Source: Acanthopagrus latus (lineage: Eukaryota > Chordata > Actinopteri > Spariformes > Sparidae). Taken from it: DNA of 64,000 bases. A program made the position numbers and the translations under genes. Shown here one piece after another: positions 21,463 through 33,670 of this stretch. The DNA is taken from positions 7,049,497 to 7,113,496 of the forward strand of contig NC_051039.1 in the NCBI RefSeq assembly GCF_904848185.1. The letters are read 5' to 3'. How positions within the stretch are numbered: position 1 is the stretch's first letter; the number at the start of each line of letters is the position of its first letter. The notes below the pieces were generated by a model, which made no database searches, was not told the origin of the DNA, and was given only the letters and a program-made list of their open reading frames with translations.

Positions 21463-24400
21463 CGGACTGTGGTGAGGGTGGGTGTTGTGGGGCTCTGTGC
21501 TGACATTTCACCGATATCACTGATGCTTGATTGGTCGATTGGTACCTATGATGTTTTGAGCCGTTCCAATGACCCACTGTAGCGCCATGAGCCACCTGTC
21601 CTGGGCTGTGCATGAACCATGCCAGTTCGTGACGGGAATAGTTCATGAGAATTTGGCTCCGGAACCAAACCCTCTTAAGTTTCCCGAGGAAGTAAACCCT
21701 TTTCTGTACTTTTCTTTTCTTTTCTTTTTTTTTTACCAGGGTGGTGATGTGTGAAGACCATGACAGGTTCTCTGTGGTGCTGATCCCCTCCAAACCTTAA
21801 ACTGTTCACTTGCTTCACCTCAGCTGCACTGATGTAGTCAGGGGTGACAAGGTCTGAGCCTTGAACGGAGTCCAGACCACCACAGGGTATGTATTTATAC
21901 TCTCCATAATTGTATGGCTTCTCAAAGCACTCTTACAACACTTGACACAATCACCCATGCAAGGTGCTGAAGATTCAGCTCTTCCTATCCAAAGCACCCC
22001 ATTATATTTCTATGCTCAGCCGCTTGCACAATCCGATTAAAACAGCCATTGTTGGCAACTTGGGGTTCAGTATGTCCAAGCCAGGGAAATAAACCATTAA
22101 CCCTCTGATGGCTGTACCACCTGCTCAACCTCCATGTGCACCATAGCAACCCCAAAAAGCACTTCCTGAAGTGAATGTTAAATGTCCCAATATCAGAAAT
22201 TTTAGCATTCAAATCACGTTTATCTCCAAATTGTGCTAAACTGAAGTACACTGTACACATTAGTAAATTATTGTAAACTTGTTGTGTTGTCACATTAAAC
22301 TACTGTCCTGCACTTCATGTTTCTCTCAACAGAAACTCTACATCCTACAGTGAGTTTAGCCATTAGCAGCACTAGCTCTATCAGCTTAACTATCCATCAG
22401 CTCCTTTGGCTGAACACACCGCCGGACTCTACTGCCCGGCGGCTGCTATCAGCTAAAAGCTAACTCGCTCTCCTCCTGACCATCACAACGAAGATTTGTT
22501 GTTTACAATGTAATGTCAATAGTGAGTTCAATGTGTCTTTTCAGATGTATGTAGATGGTTTTAGACTAATGAGGGCCATACTAAACCAAAAGAAGCTATC
22601 TCAAAATATTGTGTGCTGAATGGATCACTAATGCTTCCAATAATAATCATATAAATAATAATAATTGTTACATTGCACCCGAACTGTAAACCATGAAGTT
22701 ATTTTTCAATACTACCCAGTCGATGCAGGCCCTCAGCCTTCTGACCTTGAGGTTGGAGGTTTTCAGCTGTAGGTTTTTCTTACAAGCCATGAGGCAGAAA
22801 AAGTGAAACTCGCATAATGAACATCTTTTACAGCATGTACCCACCTCTGCAGCCAATGTGACCTTCAGCAAAGCATTTAGCTGAGCAGCCCTTAGCTCCA
22901 ACTCTTGGGCAGGAGCAAAGGTCTCAGCAATATTTGTCTCTGTTTAGATAGAGAGGGAGCGAGAAGAAGCCAGAGAGAAAGAGCAGGGAAGATAATGTAA
23001 ATGTAAATGGGTTCTTTACCTGTTGACCCACGGTTCTTCTTGCCAACTGTCCATCAGCCGAAGCGACGGAGATGAAAAGAAGTGGGACAAAAGGGGAGAT
23101 AGGAAGTTGGGGGAAGAGAAAAACAGGAGAGATATAATTTAGATTTCATGTATTTCCTCGGGGCACCGCAAAAAAAGACACATTTTTGCAAACACACATT
23201 AAAACAGCAAAGAAAAATACAGACTTTCACAAATCAGTAGCTCTAAGGCGTCTTAGAGATGAGGAGGCGTGCAGGAAAAAAGGAGACTCCTTCGACAAGA
23301 ATGAGGGAAAAAAAAACAAATGCAGAGAAATGGATGAGAGGGAGGAAGAGACACAGAGGATGAGAGAATGGCATGTTATCATGAAGTCCAGAGGAAGACG
23401 AGCTGTTGCAGCCCATCCATCAACTGCCAGCGACCGAATTTTGTCTCTCTCATTCACTCTTTTCTTCTCCCTCTCTATCTCCCCCCACTGCCTCTCTGCC
23501 TGTATTTGTCACAAGTCTGTAGGTAGCAAGACTGTAGGCTGCGAGAAAATGATGGCATTGACATTCCACTGGCAGGAAATCTACATTCACTATTCATCTA
23601 TCAATACAATACCCCTTCTCACTCCTATTCAGCCAGTCACTCAACACTTGAATATTGGGTGTGTGGTTGTGTGTATATTTGTTTCAAGCTGAGTGTGTGT
23701 GAGGTGAAAAATGTGCACAGGGGCCTCGGCTTGGACTGTGACGTATCAAACCAGCAGCGCAAAGTAATTTCAGCCAATGAGATGAACATGCACAGACACA
23801 CAGAAGGAGTGTATGAGAACAAGTGATGAAGAGTGAGTGAGCGAGCTAGCTGACGAGGAAGAAAAACACAAAGGCTGCTGAAAAACGTCTTGGAAATATC
23901 TGAGAGAGAGGAGAGGAAAAAGCTTCAGACACATTAACACTGTTGTTTTCAGCATTTTTGTTAAAGGCAAAGATTGATTTGTTATGAAGGCTTGTTATAG
24001 GGTGCCGCAGGAATGATTCCTGAACTACATTTTCTTTCCTTTTCATATTTTTGCACTTCAGGTTTCCTGTTCTTGAAGGCAATGGGCTTTGTTGAATGTT
24101 TTTTTTCATTTTAGATGCCTAAACATAGGGTCTGTGGTGAACAGAGGCTTATGATATGTTCGCATTTCTCCTTCTACAACGTAAAACATGTCTATAAACA
24201 CCCCACATTTATTATAAAGTAATCTTCAGTATCCAAATGTTATAAACAAAAACTCATCTGAGATACTGTCATAAAAACAATACTCAGACCTGTTAAGAAC
24301 ACACCTGGATGCAGTTGTTTAACTGGAACACAGTTTGTGCTGTTAAAAAGCAATTGGGAAGTCTATAATTTTTGAGAGTCTAAAAGGGGGTCAGCACACA

Positions 24401-26556
24401 ACCACACACACACACACACACACACAGATATGCACAAACTATAATGCCCACAGACACACGAACAGAAACACTCAGGCTTTGTTCTGGGGGGCAAACAACT
24501 GCGCGTGTATTCAAATGATGTGTCATACTGAGTCATCTTCAGTTTCAAACGGGAACAGAGAAACAATGGGGACATCAGGGGACAACAGACAGAGCACACG
24601 CTAGACTATGTGTGTGTGAGTGTTCACAATACAACAAAGCATCTGACGTTTACAGAGCTGAATCCACTAAACATCAGCCTGGCCGATTATCGGAGCGGAT
24701 ATTCAGCATTTGTTAGATCGCTGGAATTGGTGGGCTTTTGTTTTTGTTGTCTGAATGCCAACAAATTTAAGGAGCTGAAAGAACAAATGTGCTACTTTGG
24801 CACTGATGCAAGTTGGTACTCATTGCCTGCAAAGATCTGATTGGTCACATGTCAATAGCCTGTAAACACGAATAATATGAATCTGCAAAGTAGCTTAAGT
24901 TATCAAAGAAATGTACAGTAATGTAGTAAAAAAGTACAATATCTGCCTCCAAAATGAAATGGAGGGACAGTATAAGGTGTATGATATAACAGAAATGGTG
25001 TGACTACACAATTGCAGTGGTTGTACTAGTGTACCGGAAAGTCTGACAGTAGCAGATAAAGATATTTTTCATGTAATCACAATGTCTTGGTGCATGTGCT
25101 GTGATTCAAATGAAGAAAAACATTTATGTGCATCTTTAGTCCTGTTAAATTTGTTTTTACACAATTTGCAAAAAAATAATAATCAAAATATGTTATTGGC
25201 TGCATCTGAATTATGAGCAGGAGCACTTAAATAAAAAAGTTAGGAGCACTTCTGCAACCAGTCTAAAAAAGTTGAAAACGTGTAAATTGTACTTGGTTAC
25301 TTTTCATTACTGGTGATTTCAATTGTTCACATGAAGATTTTTGTTAACGTCCCGACCTGGAAGGTTTCTGGGCGGGTTATTTTACTATTATGTCCACCGT
25401 TCTTGGGTTAAATCTCCAACCTTGTTCTCTGATTGCTATATTTGGGATTCCAGACCAATCACTTGCAGCCAACTCTACACAAAAGGACATAATAGCTTTC
25501 AGATCCTCACTAGAAAGATTTTGGTGTACACCGCAGACTTACATCAGTTCCAAGTGTTGGTTATTGGTTATCCTTGGTTACTAATAATCAGTGCTTGTCC
25601 TTGAGGAAAACATATTTTTCAATGTGTAGAATTTCACAGCAGAGATGACGACTGTACTACAAGCTCAGGCACCACTCAGTATCATCCTCGGTATTTGCAA
25701 GATGCGTTTAAAATACAGTTTGAGGATATGTTAAAATATTAGTGTGTGCCTAAGTGTGTCTCAGCCTTGAGTGTGATTTGTATTCATGAATTCACTATTG
25801 TGTATTCAGCTGCCTGAAGGACCTACAAACAAGCAGGTCACCACGTCCTCTGTGTGTGCTTGCCACAACGTGTGTGTGTGTGTTTTTGTTCTATTGGGTG
25901 AATGCAACATGGATTAAGTACAGTATTTGTGTGTCGTGTCTGCTTTTCAAAACAACAATCCTGTAAGCTGCACCTGTCCTTTTGTGTCTGTAAAGGCTGT
26001 CGTCGCTCTCACTGTGTTACCAGGTGACCTGTGCCGACCCTCCAGTCCAAAGCTGTGGGTCACCTATTTGCCGCAGCACCCCCAAACGCTCCATGACTCA
26101 CCCTTCCTCCCCCCCTCTTGACGCACAAACAGCCCCGCTAGGCTTCTCCTTCCTTTCCTCCATCTACATACAACCAGACACCCCTCGCCCTCGGTGACAA
26201 TCTATTCTCCTGCTCAGCCTCGCTTCGTTCTCCCCATCCACCCACATCTGCATCCACTGTCACATTTCCCCAAGCCAACGAATACTTTTTTAGCAACACA
26301 TTTGGCTCTTTTCTTTTTCTCTCTCGGCTGCTTTAAACCCAGAGTTCAAGCTCAGAACCCTTACCGTTCCAATTTACCCTGTCAATCTCTCTCTACCCTC
26401 TTCTCTGTTCCTGTTTCTCACTTTAAAACACACACGCGCGCACACACACACACACCTATTTGAAATTCATATCAATTGCTGTACAAATGTAACACTCCGT
26501 TTTCCAATCCTGACACATTCACACAGAAAAACGCAAGGACTCATGGACCCCATCGC

Positions 26557-26608
26557 CACACACACACACACACACACACGCACACACGTGCACACACACA
26601 CACACACA
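26557..26608. repeat. (CA)n-rich tract
   Basis: Imperfect CA array with CACG and TGCA interruptions; a shorter CA/CG tract lies at 26430-26456. Confidence 0.9.
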
Positions 26609-28255
26609 GGTAAAATAATAAGCTGGCTGGAGTGTTGACCTCAGACCTCGGGGCAAATCCTGAAGGACCCAGGTGATAACATTTCGTAGTCTGCTCGCTT
26701 CCCCTTCTATACCCAGCGGTCTATCTCACTTTGTAAATCTGACCAGAATTGAGGAGCCCTATCATTTATACACAGCATATAAACAGCAGAGAGCCGGTTT
26801 ACATATTAAATCTCGGTTTTTCACACAACCCTCCACTCCCCTTCCGTCTATTTGGGCCAAATCTTCAAGTCTTTTGCACAGATTCTCCTTCTCCCCAGAA
26901 ATGTGGACTCTGGGAAGGTTACATCGTCTTGCTGTCCGCCTGTCTCTGCCAAACACTAGCACCAGTTGACCTTTCCAATTTACCATGTCAATCATGCCCA
27001 TACAGACACACACAGCCAGTATGTACAGCACAGTCTCCCACACACATGCAGGTAAAGTTGGTGTCAATCATCCTTGTATGGAATCCCAAATGTCACCTGG
27101 TTTTGACATTCTCTTTGCTCACTGTCTGAAAGGGAAAAAGTTAGCTTGTCTCAGCCTTTCTGCCCTCTCTTCCTCTTCCTTCCACTCTTATATGATTTGT
27201 ACTCGCCATCTCTTCAGACTTTAAGTTTGTTTTTGCCCAAAAATGTGCGCTTGGGATAAAAAATAAAAAAATAAAAAAACACCAATCCCTTGTTAAACAC
27301 AAACTCTTATCAACTTGAAAGTCGAACAAAGAGCACAGAAATGAGATGACAAACAATAATGTGCAAGTGAAATGGGTAAACATCCGGCTTTAAAAAGAAA
27401 CACCAGAAGTACAAGGTAGGCGTAAAACAAAACAAAACACAAGACTGCCATGTAATGAAAATGGGAAATAGATGTTCAGTTCATCCTGTGAGCCTAATGA
27501 TGGCTTGAAATGAGAGAAATCATTTCCAATTCAAAAGAACAGTGCTGCTTCCACAAGTTTGCACCTCTGATAACAGACAGAAAGAAAAAAAAGGAAGTCT
27601 CTGATCTTGCAGGAGAAACATTACGAGGCAAGAGAGAAGGAGCGAGGGATGAAAGACGTGTGGAGGACAGGAGAAAGTCAGAGCCAAAAGGTGGGGCTTT
27701 AAAAGGCGGTGATGTGGTGCAGCTGTGTGTCCACCACCTCAGGGTGAAATACCAGATGGAGAAGGGACCACATGAGACAAGAAAGAGAAGATGCATCATT
27801 ACTAAATCAGGTTGTTTCTCCCGTTCTTGTCTTCCTGCTCCAGAATGCTGCAGGGTAATCCCTTATCTCACACTCCTTCTTCGTTTTCACTCCTTCTTTG
27901 TCTTTATCTCTCCGGCTCTCAACTATCACTTCTCTGTTGCACAGAATCGGCATCTCAGAGACTCTCAGCATAAGTAAATAAGGCTCATATACAAGAGGAT
28001 ACTGAATCTTGAGTGCCTCCTTTAGAAAACAAGTAGTAATCCAGCTAAGTGTTCACAGCCCTCTGTGTGGCTGTAGACACAGTCCATTCATTTGCTCCAT
28101 GCCAGCGGGTGAAGGGACGAGGCCTGGAGGAATGTGACAGTTCAGTGGAGGGCAACATGTCCTGGCATTTCCTTGGGCACTTCCTTGAAGGCTAAGACAC
28201 TCGCTCACAAGCTCACGGTCTTTGGAGCAGAATAAAAATGTGAATACTGTACTCA

Positions 28256-28287
28256 GAATTTATTGATCCCCTTCGGGAAAGTCCTTT
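28256..28287. repeat. fish retroposon-tail-like fragment
   Basis: The stretch aatttattgatccccttcgg followed by gaaagtcctttg resembles the 'tttattgatccccaaggggaaattc' motif at the 3' ends of many fish retroposons. It is short, so family assignment is weak. Confidence 0.5.
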
Positions 28288-28869
28288 GAAGAAAACTATA
28301 CTTTATTATAGCACAACACAGCGTACAGGATATTCTGCAGGGCTGCCAGTTAGGATTATTTTTTATGATCAACTAAGTTATCAATTCCTTGTTATGTTTG
28401 AGCTGACCAGACCAAAGTTGACAATCAAATCTTTGTTGTCAGTCAAAATTGAAGCTTCAGAGACTAAAGACAAGTGTCATGAATTTTTAGTCCAACAATA
28501 CGACCGCTGCTTCGTACATTTACAAACCAACTAGTCCCAAATCATCATGAAATTATGCAGAATACAGTGGCGAGTGAGCATCAGGCTACTGCTTAAAAAT
28601 GACTGTTGTTATTGTGCAGTCTTTAGGTGTCTTTAGAATGATGTGGCCTGGAAACATTTTTTGAGATCATCGAAATCTACAAAGACTTCACGAATAATAA
28701 CTGTTTCCACCGACATACACATTTTTTAGTTGCTGCAGTCAAGGAGCACTTCAATCAATGTGAAATGACCTTGCTATTTTATACTGAAATTCATACTGAA
28801 AAGGAAAATAAACAAGAGATTACTGTGAAAGAGAGTATCTTGAGCCGTTAACTTGAACTGTTATTGTGA

Positions 28870-29095
28870 CTTAATCATTTTTAGAACTTAATCAACAATC
28901 CAGTGTGTGCAGGTCATTAGTCCGTAAAATGTCAGAAAACATGGCAAAACGCCCATTAAAATGCCACAACCCCCAAGGTGACCCTTTCTAATTGCTTGTG
29001 TTGTAAGAGGGAGAATCCCCCAAACCCCAAAGAAGTCAATTAACAATGATCTGAACCAGAAGAACCAGAAACTCCTCACATTTGACAAGCTAATA
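28870..29095. repeat. interspersed DNA-element relic (GCAACTAA-ended family)
   Basis: The order of blocks is aacttaatcaacaatccagt, ccgtaaaatgtcagaaaaca, gcccattaaaatgccacaac, ccccaaggtgaccctttcta, aaaccccaaagaagtcaatt, and actcctcacatttgacaagc. It matches the interior of a very common teleost repeat ending TAGGGCTGCAACTAA. The related copy at 38595-38840 shares the aaaaccccaa...aacagagaaa...aaatcctc succession. Confidence 0.6.
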
Positions 29096-32007
29096 GTCTC
29101 ATTCCAATTAAATGTCCCAATACAGGAAACAGAAAATCAAATCAAGAATTAATTTGGTTATTGCCACTCAAAACCTCCACCAGTAACTCCTCTGCAAATA
29201 TTTCCTGTTTATCTGAATGTGTTGCTCAACCCATTCAGGTGTACTTCTTGAAAAGTTTACTAACAGTCACCAAACAGAGCCATATTCAGTTATGTTGCTT
29301 GTTTGTGTCAAAGTAAATCAGACGTCACTCTCGCAGTCAGTTACTCATTGACTGACTCAGTGTCCATATGTATAAGGGCACGTGTCTTTACATCTGTGTG
29401 TATATGTAGAGCGATCGCTCATCTGGGCGAGAACAGTTAGGGTTCTGTGTCTGATTAATAGCTTAATTGATGAACTGGCTCAGAGATTGATTGGTCGAGT
29501 CTGGCTATAACAGATTCATTAGAACAGTGATAGATCAGTGAAATCTGGCTGCAGCTGTTCCGCCTGGCTCCGGACAGCACGGCCTGGTAATGGACATCAT
29601 CTGTCTGTCTGTGGATCACAATATGTCCACATGCGCACACACTGCTGTGATGTCTGTGTGTGTGTGTGCGCGTAATATAGGCTGCACACATCTCCTCATT
29701 TCTTCAATCACTCCAAACAACTAGACAGGGGAGGAGGGAGTGGCGGGGAGGTAAGTAGGGACGAGGAGGAAGGAGGAGAAGGGTGGAAACTATTTTTGGA
29801 TTAAAGGCCCTGTTGATCTATTCCTGTTTTCAGCATCCCCTCTCAATCTTCAACTTTTACACTCTGCCTCTCTGTCTTCCTTCCTATCCATCTATATCGT
29901 CCTCAAAGCTTTCCCAATTTCACACTTGCTCACTGCTTGCCTCTTTTTCTTTGACTCTCTGGTACCCGATCCTTCTCTGTCCTCATCTCTGCTCTGCTCG
30001 ACCTCACCCGCCTTTCCGTTTTTTTTATTATCTCTTCTTCTTTCAGTAATTCTTTGTGGGTGCTTTGTTTGCCCTGAAACCCTGATAACAAACTTTGTCT
30101 AAGGTACATCGTGATAGCGCAGTCTACAAGAGGACAAACACACACTTATGTATGGCTTAGTAAATGAGTGTGAAACATGGCTGTTAGCAAGGCCTTAACA
30201 AATGAAAACATTGCAGGAAAAAGCACTTCCCACACAAACAGTCGGACCATTGTGTGAGCACAGCAGCTAATGAACAACTGGGATGTATGTGTGCTTGAAT
30301 TAAAGCGTTTGTATATGTGAATGTGTTGCGTTAATTGGTGTGAGAATGAGAAACATTCCTAGCTTTATACATTTCACAGGTAACTGACTTGTTTATGGTC
30401 GCTTAAAAGTCCAGCTGGATATTTAAGAAGTGGTCAAACAAGGAACAGTAGAGCCAATTATCAAAGAACAATGTAAACACATCTGAATAGACATTATAGA
30501 AATATGATACAAATGCCTGTTTGTAGAGTGCAGAAGCCTCTTTGCTACATTCAGTTCAGTTCATTTTGTTGCACATAAGAATGGTTATATTTGCATTTCC
30601 ATCATTAAAAGGTGGAAGAAGGCTCCAAAAGCCACCGGTACCATTTTGTGCTGTCTTTATTTTCCCATTACTATTCTGACCCTAACCCCTGAACACTGAT
30701 CCAATACCAGAGCACAGAGTTAAAACACTGGAGACCGCTAATTGGTCAATCAAAAATACCCAGATTCACTCTGATATAAAATTACAGTTTTTTCGGCAGT
30801 CTTTTGTCTTGCCACCTCTGTTGCCTTTTATCAACCCGAGCTAGTTTCCTTGTTGTCAGCAACCACGTGTGTTTGCTGTGTGTAGATGTGTGGTTGAGCA
30901 AGGAGGAAGATTTAACTGTACTGTCTGCAGGGGAAATGCAAGACAGATCTGGCATTTAGATACAGTTACCAAGGAGGGTTCAAAGGGTACTATGTTGAAA
31001 GTACTTCCTTGGTAACAGCTTTAGTGCGAGTTGTCTCTGTTGGGCACATTTGGTTTGTCAAAGATAAGATAAGGCAGCAAAGCAACATTGACTTTACATA
31101 TCTTTGCAAATTAATTGGCAGTCAATTACCCAACAGTCACTTTTCTTAGTGCAACGTTATGGTGGTTTGGTCTATAGGACAGTAGTTATGGAGGAATGTT
31201 GGATTTAAAACAGGTTTCTTTGGAACAGGCTCTTGTCCAGGACCAGGCCAGACAGAAGAGACTCGTTCACAATTCTACGATGTCAAGGGGCGATGACTCC
31301 AGTGACCTCTCTGAACAACTTGGAAGGAAGAACATCAAACCTAAAAGTAGCGAGTTGATTACTAGACACAATGTCGACCAAATTCCTCAGGGTAAAGAGG
31401 GTTAACTTATCTAACAGCGCGGTGGAGGGAGAGGACTCAGGTCAAGGTGGAAGTGAGCCGGCAGGAGTAACTGATGCTTTGATGTTTGTGATCTTTTCAA
31501 CGAAATGCTTTATAAACCTCAGAACTCACAGTCCTCTACAGAAGTGGCTGGGGCAGGTACTGGTGATGGTATTGAAGAAAAAAATCTCGAGTTATGTTTT
31601 GTGTGAGGCAACTTGACAAGAAAAGCAAGTGAGTCTCACACACTTAACCGCTGGAGTAAACAAAGACTATAGTTCCCTCTTACAGAGTTTCTGAACTGAA
31701 GTTGAGACCTTTCCCATTAAAATTCAGCTCTTCTACTTTATTTCCTTTCTTTTTCATTTATCCAAGGTCTTAGGTTGGAGGGATGGCATGACCTTGCTTT
31801 TCACAGGGGCTATTTGGTCCAGAGTGGTATTAGTATTAAACTGATTTACCATACTCATTTACATTGTTGCACACAGTTATATAACCATGAGCACTGAGGG
31901 TAGCAACAAAGTCTGCTTGGAACAGTGAATAGCAGACATGCTGTTTATATCAAATAAAACCATTTAACGATCTGAAATAAAATCCGTCAATAACAGCAGG
32001 TTCAGGG

Positions 32008-32130
32008 TTACACCAAGGTAAAAACTAGATCAAGAATGTAGCCCTGCTCTTTCAAAGAAGTAAAAAATTCAGATGTGATACAATAATCATGATGATCAAT
32101 ACGAACATTAAAATCCCCAACCAATGAATT
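32008..32130 (-). pseudogene. LINE endonuclease-domain remnant
   Basis: Minus-strand translation NSLVGDFNVRIDHHDYCITS then EFFTSLKEQGYILDLVFTLV ends at a stop. GDFN followed by an Asp in the I-x-(V/I)-D context is the conserved motif of the apurinic-type endonuclease in LINE ORF2, and G(Y/H)xLDLV is the following block. About 20 residues between them are missing compared with intact elements, suggesting deletion. The region out to about 31800 may continue the decayed element, but I cannot align it confidently. Non-functional. Confidence 0.6.
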
Positions 32131-33598
32131 GTGGCCCTGACGATAATATAGAAGAAATAGTACTGAACAGTAATGAATAACATAGAAGAAATAAAATCTG
32201 ATAGTTCATATAAAATACTTAGATGATAATACAGAACACATGGAAGTCAAGATTGATTTAGGACATCAGCACTTCAAAGCTCTCAGAGATGTGCATACAG
32301 CTTAAATAGTTTCTACCTTCCAAATTCATTGTCAGTAAGAACAGATTTACAAGGCGTAGTGGTTAAAATCTCTCCCTGTGAAATGGGGTAACTTTAAGGC
32401 CCTCGTGGGTCATCAGTTGTTACTGATAGTGTTTATGTAAACAGAGACGACCAGTTCCATATTTTCTATTATGGCATCAAGGCTGCGGTGCTTGTTCTTG
32501 GTTTACTGTGGCAACCCCTTGTATAATCACACTGCTATTTGACGGCAACAGAAAGCTCTCCAGTCCACTCGCAACTTCACACTATCAATCAAGCAATCAA
32601 ATAAAAATGAACACTTGCTTGACAGCCTAACATTAGCGACCCATATTTGAGTCTACACTGATATCACCAAGCAACTTTGAAGCTAAACTTGAGTTAGATT
32701 TTTTGGCTTCATATGCCTTCAAAGTGTCTATTGAGACACTAGTAAGGTAGAAGCAATCGTTTATTGCTTGTTTTAAAGAAAACAACCATCATTCACTGAA
32801 ACAACGTAGTTCTCTTAACCCTCGGTTTTAAGTTTGCCTCTGAAAAACTTCCATTTGTAGGGCCATGTATCCCTACAACTTAACCCTGCCCCTCTATCCC
32901 AACAACAATTGGGACAGCCTATCCCTATGGATGAGCACGCAGAAACAGAGGGGTAGCATTAATAGGTAGGGGCAAGGGGTGTATTGGGATTGGGCCCACT
33001 TCCAATACCATTGAGCCTGGTGGAACTGAACAAGACATCATTTAGGCAAAAATAATAATTCTTTCAATGTGAAATATTGGTGCTGCCCTTTCAAAGAGAA
33101 GAAAATACAAAAAGCCTCAAGTCTGATCAAAGAGGAATTATCAAGTAATTAGTAAGTAACCTATGTAACCTCCACTACTTCACAGAGCGACAAAGCTTCA
33201 TCACCTCCATCCACACTCTCCCCATCTACAATGTTTAGTCTATTGTATTTCATACCATCTCACTATTTATTTGTTCAGCATGACTAGCTTTTCTCCTCCA
33301 TTGGATTAACAAAGACCCAACAACTGTCTTGTTTACTGAGGGCAAGAGGACACGAGCATCAATAACAATAGATCAGAGTGACAGTGTAATTTATGAAGGC
33401 CCTGAGCTACAAGACGCAGCTTGTTGCCTTCAACCCACGTTTATAGGAATTCTCTGAATAAAAAGTCAATCCTATCCGAGGAATGTGCTTTAAAATATCT
33501 TAACATTTGACTTTCTAAAATACTTGAGCTTGGCTTGTAATCTTAACTGTCTGTCTTTTTGTAACATTTCTTAATCAATCCACTTTACAGTTTCTCAT

Positions 33599-33670
33599 TC
33601 TCATACACTGTCTCACTGGTGGCCTAGCATTTGGGGTTGAGCTCCTTGCTCAAGGACACGTGGACAGAAG
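33599..33670. repeat. fragment of interspersed teleost repeat
   Basis: Shows tctcatacactgtctcactg, gcatttggggttgagctcct and tgctcaaggacacgtggaca. It follows the middle of the repeat at 62667-62847 ('ttcatacact...ttggggttcagtgtcttgctcaaggacac'). Confidence 0.55.

Noticed and set aside
26673..27129. Overlapping plus-strand frames of 98 and 126 codons
   Set aside because: Two overlapping frames in different phases with no domain and repetitive flanks; typical of chance ORFs.
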